21,416 nt of DNA from a virus. The stretch spans positions 1-21,416 of the IMG/VR virus record IMGVR_UViG_3300046535_001476; one strand, 5' to 3'. Position numbers and translations under genes: made by a program. The notes below the pieces were generated by a model, which searched no databases, had not been told where the DNA came from, and worked only from the letters and a program-made list of their open reading frames with translations. Numbering within the stretch: position 1 is the stretch's first letter; every line of letters starts with the position of its first letter. Of this stretch, positions 18,344-21,416 are shown one piece after another.

Positions 18344-20190
18344 CAGTTGAAATTGAATGTCATCTGGATCTGGCTGGTGTTGCTGAAGTTGGCGTCAGTG
18401 ACAAGCGCCACGGCGGTCGCCCCGGCCGTCAACAACTGCAGGTTCGCCAGTCCTCCGCTCTGCACCAAGCCATAGGGTGCCGAGGGCAGGCCGACGAGGT
18501 TGGCGTAATAATTTATCGAGCCGACGCCGTTACGAAGTGCGCTGATGCCCGGCGGGCCACTGATCCCCGCCGGCCCGGTCGAGCCGCCCTTAGCCGTAAG
18601 CGTGATGGCAACATCGCCGTGGGTCTGGTTGGTGTAAATATTTCTTGTATAGGAACCGTTCGCAACCGAGGTCGTCATCCCGGCGCTGGCGCCGCCAAAA
18701 GCAAGCGTCGGGGTATAGGTCTTGGTGTACCAGCCGCCTACAGAGATGATTCCGCCGCCCTGCGAGTAAACCGGGGCCGAGCCGCCGTCGTAGAACGCCG
18801 TCACCGGCACGCCGAAATCGATCCCGCTGGTCGAGCCAGCGGTCAGCTTGAAGGCGGGCGATCCCGTCGCGTCACGATTGTAGCCGTACACCGTGGCGAC
18901 GCCGACCTTGACGACGTTACCGCCGCCAGTGGTTATGTCGTCGATGCAGGACAGCCCCGTATAGAAGCAGTAGAGGCTAGGGAAGTTCATCAAATTAGCG
19001 GTGCCCTCGATCCGCACAGCCTCGGAACCCACGTTGTCGCCGCCGGACAAGTAGCCGACAATCTGGTGGCCGTAGGTATTGCTCGCCGTGATCCAGATCG
19101 AATATTTGCTGGCGTCGCAATTCAAGTCGCCGATGATCGCGGTCGGGTTCCCATACCCGAGCGGGCTCGTCGCCAAGTGCAGGCAGGACTTCATGAAGAT
19201 GCCGAAGATGTTTTTCAAGAAGATGCTGTCGGTGCGGTAGGCGAGAATCATCTCGGCATTGGCCCACGTCCAGGTATTGACGGCGGCCTGGTTGGTCGTG
19301 CCGGTCGACCAGAAATTCCACATATGGAAATTGGTCAGGGTCGTGACGTCGTAGAGCGGGTCGCCGGTCCAGGTGATATGAAACACCTGGCCGCGGATGT
19401 CGGTGTGGGTGCAGCGCGCCGAGTTGTTCGCGTTGGTGCCGTCGTAGACGCCGTAATAGTAGATGTTGTGAATGTGGCAGCCGGGCGCCGAGCTCAGGTT
19501 GAACACCGGCGGGTAGACGGTCGGCGCCCAGCCTGGCGCCGGGGCCGGGTGATCCTGGCAGATGCCGATATTGCCGATGTCGCTGCCCCAGCTATCCTGC
19601 AACGTTCCGCCGCTGCCCTGCGAGATATTGAACGGCGAGACGCTGGTGCTCGAAATGTGTATCCAGGTGCCGCGCGGCGTCCCGGTCGGGCAGGCGCCGG
19701 TGCCCTGGATCTCGGCCGGATAGTCGCCGGTCAGCAGCAGGCGGTTGTCTGAATAGGTCTGGTTGCTCGTGAACTTCCAGATGCCGATCGAGCCGGGCAG
19801 ATAGACCCCGACCCCGGCATTGAAGGCGGCTTTGACAAAGACCGCGGTGTCGGTCGTGTTGTCCGGCTTAGCCCCGAACTGGCGGATATCGACCCGGCCG
19901 CGGTCGGCGAACTGCGCCAGCCAACATTTACTGTCGAGGCTCTTGACCTGGCTGCCGTCGTCGCCGTTGCCAGCGTTCAGCGAGCAGGCGGCGTTGGATG
20001 ATTTGTAGACCAGCGGCGGCGCGTCGCCGGCTACGGCAAAGCCCATCCGCATGATGAACGGCGCCGCAGTCGACGGAATGTTCTTCAGCTTGGCGGTATT
20101 CTCGGCGCTGTTGACCGCGTCGGGCGAGTACGCCCCGGTGATGAAGACAAACGCCGCCAAACTGAATGCCAGCAGCAGAAGCCGCTGCAC
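18343..20190 (-). CDS. Pectate-lyase-fold tailspike with signal peptide
   Basis: A 615-aa protein starting with GTG at 20190, sharing one base with the upstream stop (TAGTG). Residues 1-20 look like a signal peptide (MQRLLLLAFSLAAFVFITGA). A rhizobial-phage tail motif follows (MRMGFAVAGDAPPLVYK, then CSLNAGNGDDGSQV and CWLAQF). From about residue 99 comes a right-handed beta-helix of the pectate lyase 3 type, opened by VDIRQFGAKPDNTTDTA and VYLPGS, running to about 450. A short collagen-like piece (GPAGISGPPG) lies near the C-terminus. It probably binds or cuts capsular or exopolysaccharide at the cell surface. The signal peptide is odd for a virion protein, unless it is retained as an N-terminal anchor or the protein is also exported. 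Confidence 0.75.
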   Translation of the reverse strand: MQRLLLLAFSLAAFVFITGAYSPDAVNSAENTAKLKNIPSTAAPFIMRMGFAVAGDAPPLVYKSSNAACSLNAGNGDDGSQVKSLDSKCWLAQFADRGRVDIRQFGAKPDNTTDTAVFVKAAFNAGVGVYLPGSIGIWKFTSNQTYSDNRLLLTGDYPAEIQGTGACPTGTPRGTWIHISSTSVSPFNISQGSGGTLQDSWGSDIGNIGICQDHPAPAPGWAPTVYPPVFNLSSAPGCHIHNIYYYGVYDGTNANNSARCTHTDIRGQVFHITWTGDPLYDVTTLTNFHMWNFWSTGTTNQAAVNTWTWANAEMILAYRTDSIFLKNIFGIFMKSCLHLATSPLGYGNPTAIIGDLNCDASKYSIWITASNTYGHQIVGYLSGGDNVGSEAVRIEGTANLMNFPSLYCFYTGLSCIDDITTGGGNVVKVGVATVYGYNRDATGSPAFKLTAGSTSGIDFGVPVTAFYDGGSAPVYSQGGGIISVGGWYTKTYTPTLAFGGASAGMTTSVANGSYTRNIYTNQTHGDVAITLTAKGGSTGPAGISGPPGISALRNGVGSINYYANLVGLPSAPYGLVQSGGLANLQLLTAGATAVALVTDANFSNTSQIQMTFNFN

Positions 20191-20699
20191 TAGCGGACGC
20201 CCCACATGGCGCCGGTCCAGTACAACTCGGCCGCCTGATAGTCGGAGAACATGTAATAGTCGGCGCCGCCGTCGATGGTGCCGGCGGTCGGGACAATGCG
20301 GATCGGATAGGTCGAGGCGTTGCCGGCAATGTCCTTGAGCCGGTAGGTCTGGTCGGCCGCCGAGGCCGGCAATGTTATCGTGATCAGCGCGCCCGTGCCG
20401 TTGTTGATATTGACTGAGGCCCGAGTAACGCCCGGCAACGTCATCGAGCCGGTAACCGATATTGGCGCGCTGTCGCTGGGCCCGGCAGACCCAGTGGGTC
20501 CGGCTGGGCCGGTTGGGCCTGCTGGCCCGGCTGGTCCAGGTGGGCCTGGTGTGCCGCTCACCGTTCCGGTGTTGATCGTGGCGCCGAGCTGATTGGTCGC
20601 CCGCGCCATTTCTCGCAACCAGGCGGGCCAACCCGATTGTGGCTGATCCGGCTGGACCGGGGTGATGAAGGTTGCGGTGGTGGGGGTATGCGCAGCCAT
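20190..20699 (-). CDS. Collagen-like tail fibre protein
   Basis: A 169-aa protein. After an N-terminal segment probably used for attachment (about 1-45), residues 49-75 are collagen Gly-X-Y triplets rich in proline (GTPGPPGPAGPAGPTGPAG). These should form a trimeric stalk. The C-terminal part (about 80-169) is beta-rich with ADQTYRLKDIAGNASTYPIRIVP and ends ELYWTGAMWGVR, a pattern seen in phage tail-fibre heads. The ATG overlaps the upstream stop (TGATG), and its own TAG overlaps the tailspike GTG, so fibre and spike are translated together. Confidence 0.75.
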   Translation of the reverse strand: MAAHTPTTATFITPVQPDQPQSGWPAWLREMARATNQLGATINTGTVSGTPGPPGPAGPAGPTGPAGPTGSAGPSDSAPISVTGSMTLPGVTRASVNINNGTGALITITLPASAADQTYRLKDIAGNASTYPIRIVPTAGTIDGGADYYMFSDYQAAELYWTGAMWGVR

Positions 20700-21416
20700 C
20701 AGCGCAGCATCCCTTCCGGCCGAGGCGTCAATTCAATCCCTTGCAAATGCCGAAATTCCTGCGCTGCCGGCATTTGCATGCGGAAGCGCACATATCGCCC
20801 CGTCACCCGTTGCGGGCACTCGCCGAGCACGTTGATTGCGACTGGCGGCTCCCAGATCACCGGGTCTTGCAATCCCTCGCGATGGCCGACCGCGACGGTG
20901 GCGACGCCGCCATCGATCAGCGGCCGGACCAGATCGACCCAGGCGCGGCGACCTGGCGCCGGCTGCAATTCCGCCGTCTCCAGGGTCGGCGCCATCGCCG
21001 CGCCGCCGCCGATGTTGAGACGGTGGTCGCGGTGGAAGAGGGATAATTGCATGCTAGCGTTGCCGGCCCAGAACGGATCATCGAATGATGGCTGGATGGT
21101 GTCGAGATTGCCGAAGCTGTCGATGCCGTCCAAGGTGTAACCGGTGCCGAACATGCTCGTGGTGAGCCACTCGATATGCTGCGCCGGGTCGTCCAGCTCG
21201 ACCAAGGTCGCGCGGCTAAGCTCCCAGTTGTAGACCAACACCCGGTTGAGGATGCCGCCGCTGCCGATCGACGGAAAGGCCCAGAGGATGGAGCGGGTGC
21301 GCGGGTCGTTGGTGCCCTGGACCCGGTTGATGTAGGCGTTGTCGACCAGGCGATAGAAAGTGCGGTCGAATTTCTGCGCGCCGATCGGAAAGCTCGTCGA
21401 GCCGTCAAAAGCAGCG
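20699..21416 (-). CDS. Partial tail hub or stabilisation protein
   Basis: The C-terminal 238 residues of a larger gene; the frame is open to the window edge, so the true start lies outside. Motifs such as FDRTFYRLVDNAYINR, DPRTRSILWAFPS and ILNRVLVYNWELSRATLVE look like successive beta-propeller blades. This is the pattern of podovirus tail hub proteins (T7 gp12-type, or P22 gp10-type stabilisation proteins). The last 90 residues (WVDLVRPLIDG to RYVRFRMQMPAA) form a beta-sandwich-like region. It lies first in the visible part of the late operon, just before the fibre genes, as expected for a tail component. The exact family is uncertain. Confidence 0.6.
   Translation of the reverse strand, partial: AAFDGSTSFPIGAQKFDRTFYRLVDNAYINRVQGTNDPRTRSILWAFPSIGSGGILNRVLVYNWELSRATLVELDDPAQHIEWLTTSMFGTGYTLDGIDSFGNLDTIQPSFDDPFWAGNASMQLSLFHRDHRLNIGGGAAMAPTLETAELQPAPGRRAWVDLVRPLIDGGVATVAVGHREGLQDPVIWEPPVAINVLGECPQRVTGRYVRFRMQMPAAQEFRHLQGIELTPRPEGMLR

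Noticed and set aside
18229-19752. Long + strand open frame (507 codons) opposite the tailspike gene
   Set aside because: The opposite strand encodes a clear beta-helix protein with known motifs; this frame has only low-complexity Arg/Gly/Val-rich sequence.

Overview
The window is bacteriophage or prophage DNA from a high-GC host, most likely an alphaproteobacterium of the rhizobial type (Bradyrhizobium-like). The host call is an inference from base composition and from the style of the small phage proteins; no host housekeeping gene is visible. No terminase, portal or capsid gene is present, so this is one part of a larger phage genome. It contains the immunity/early region, the integration module and the distal late (tail and internal virion) genes.

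Left part, bases 1-9250, reads mainly on the + strand. An immunity-like region (1-1188) has a partial gene on the - strand, a 159-aa probable repressor, and several operator-like palindromes of the form GAGAA-N4-TTCTC on both sides of the repressor gene. A run of overlapping early genes follows: small unknown proteins, then a YqaJ-type exonuclease and a RecT-type annealing protein, which form a two-component recombination system. Next come a helix-hairpin-helix protein resembling the C-terminal part of IS110-family transposases, an excisionase-like HTH protein and a tyrosine integrase. After the integrase lie candidate integrase arm sites, several small genes, a tRNA-Val(CAC), a hairpin-rich segment that may be a structured RNA, and a three-gene mini-operon (HTH protein, secreted Cys-rich protein, 27-aa membrane peptide).

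The most unusual structure is a pair of strict 18-bp tandem arrays (4077-4280 and 5230-5650) on either side of the helix-hairpin-helix gene. Each unit is a conserved 10-bp core plus 8 variable bases, and two core types alternate without exception. Almost all core changes are silent if the arrays are read on the - strand as Gly-Ser-Leu-xxx-Gly-Thr-Leu-xxx. Array 2 is also open on the + strand, directly in frame with the excisionase-like gene.

Right part, bases 9260-21416, is one - strand late operon read from right to left, with most stop/start codons overlapping. In transcription order it holds a tail-hub-like protein (cut by the window edge), a collagen-like fibre protein, a pectate-lyase-fold tailspike with a signal peptide, two GNAT-like proteins around a Gly/Ala-rich virion protein, a free-standing HNH homing endonuclease, an S74-chaperone tail fibre, two single-domain Ig-like proteins, and two very large internal-virion-type proteins. 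One of the large proteins carries a lambda-lysozyme-like domain. The order resembles the T7 block from genes 12 to 17, but the phage also has an integrase, an exonuclease/RecT pair and an immunity region. The simplest reading is a temperate podovirus.
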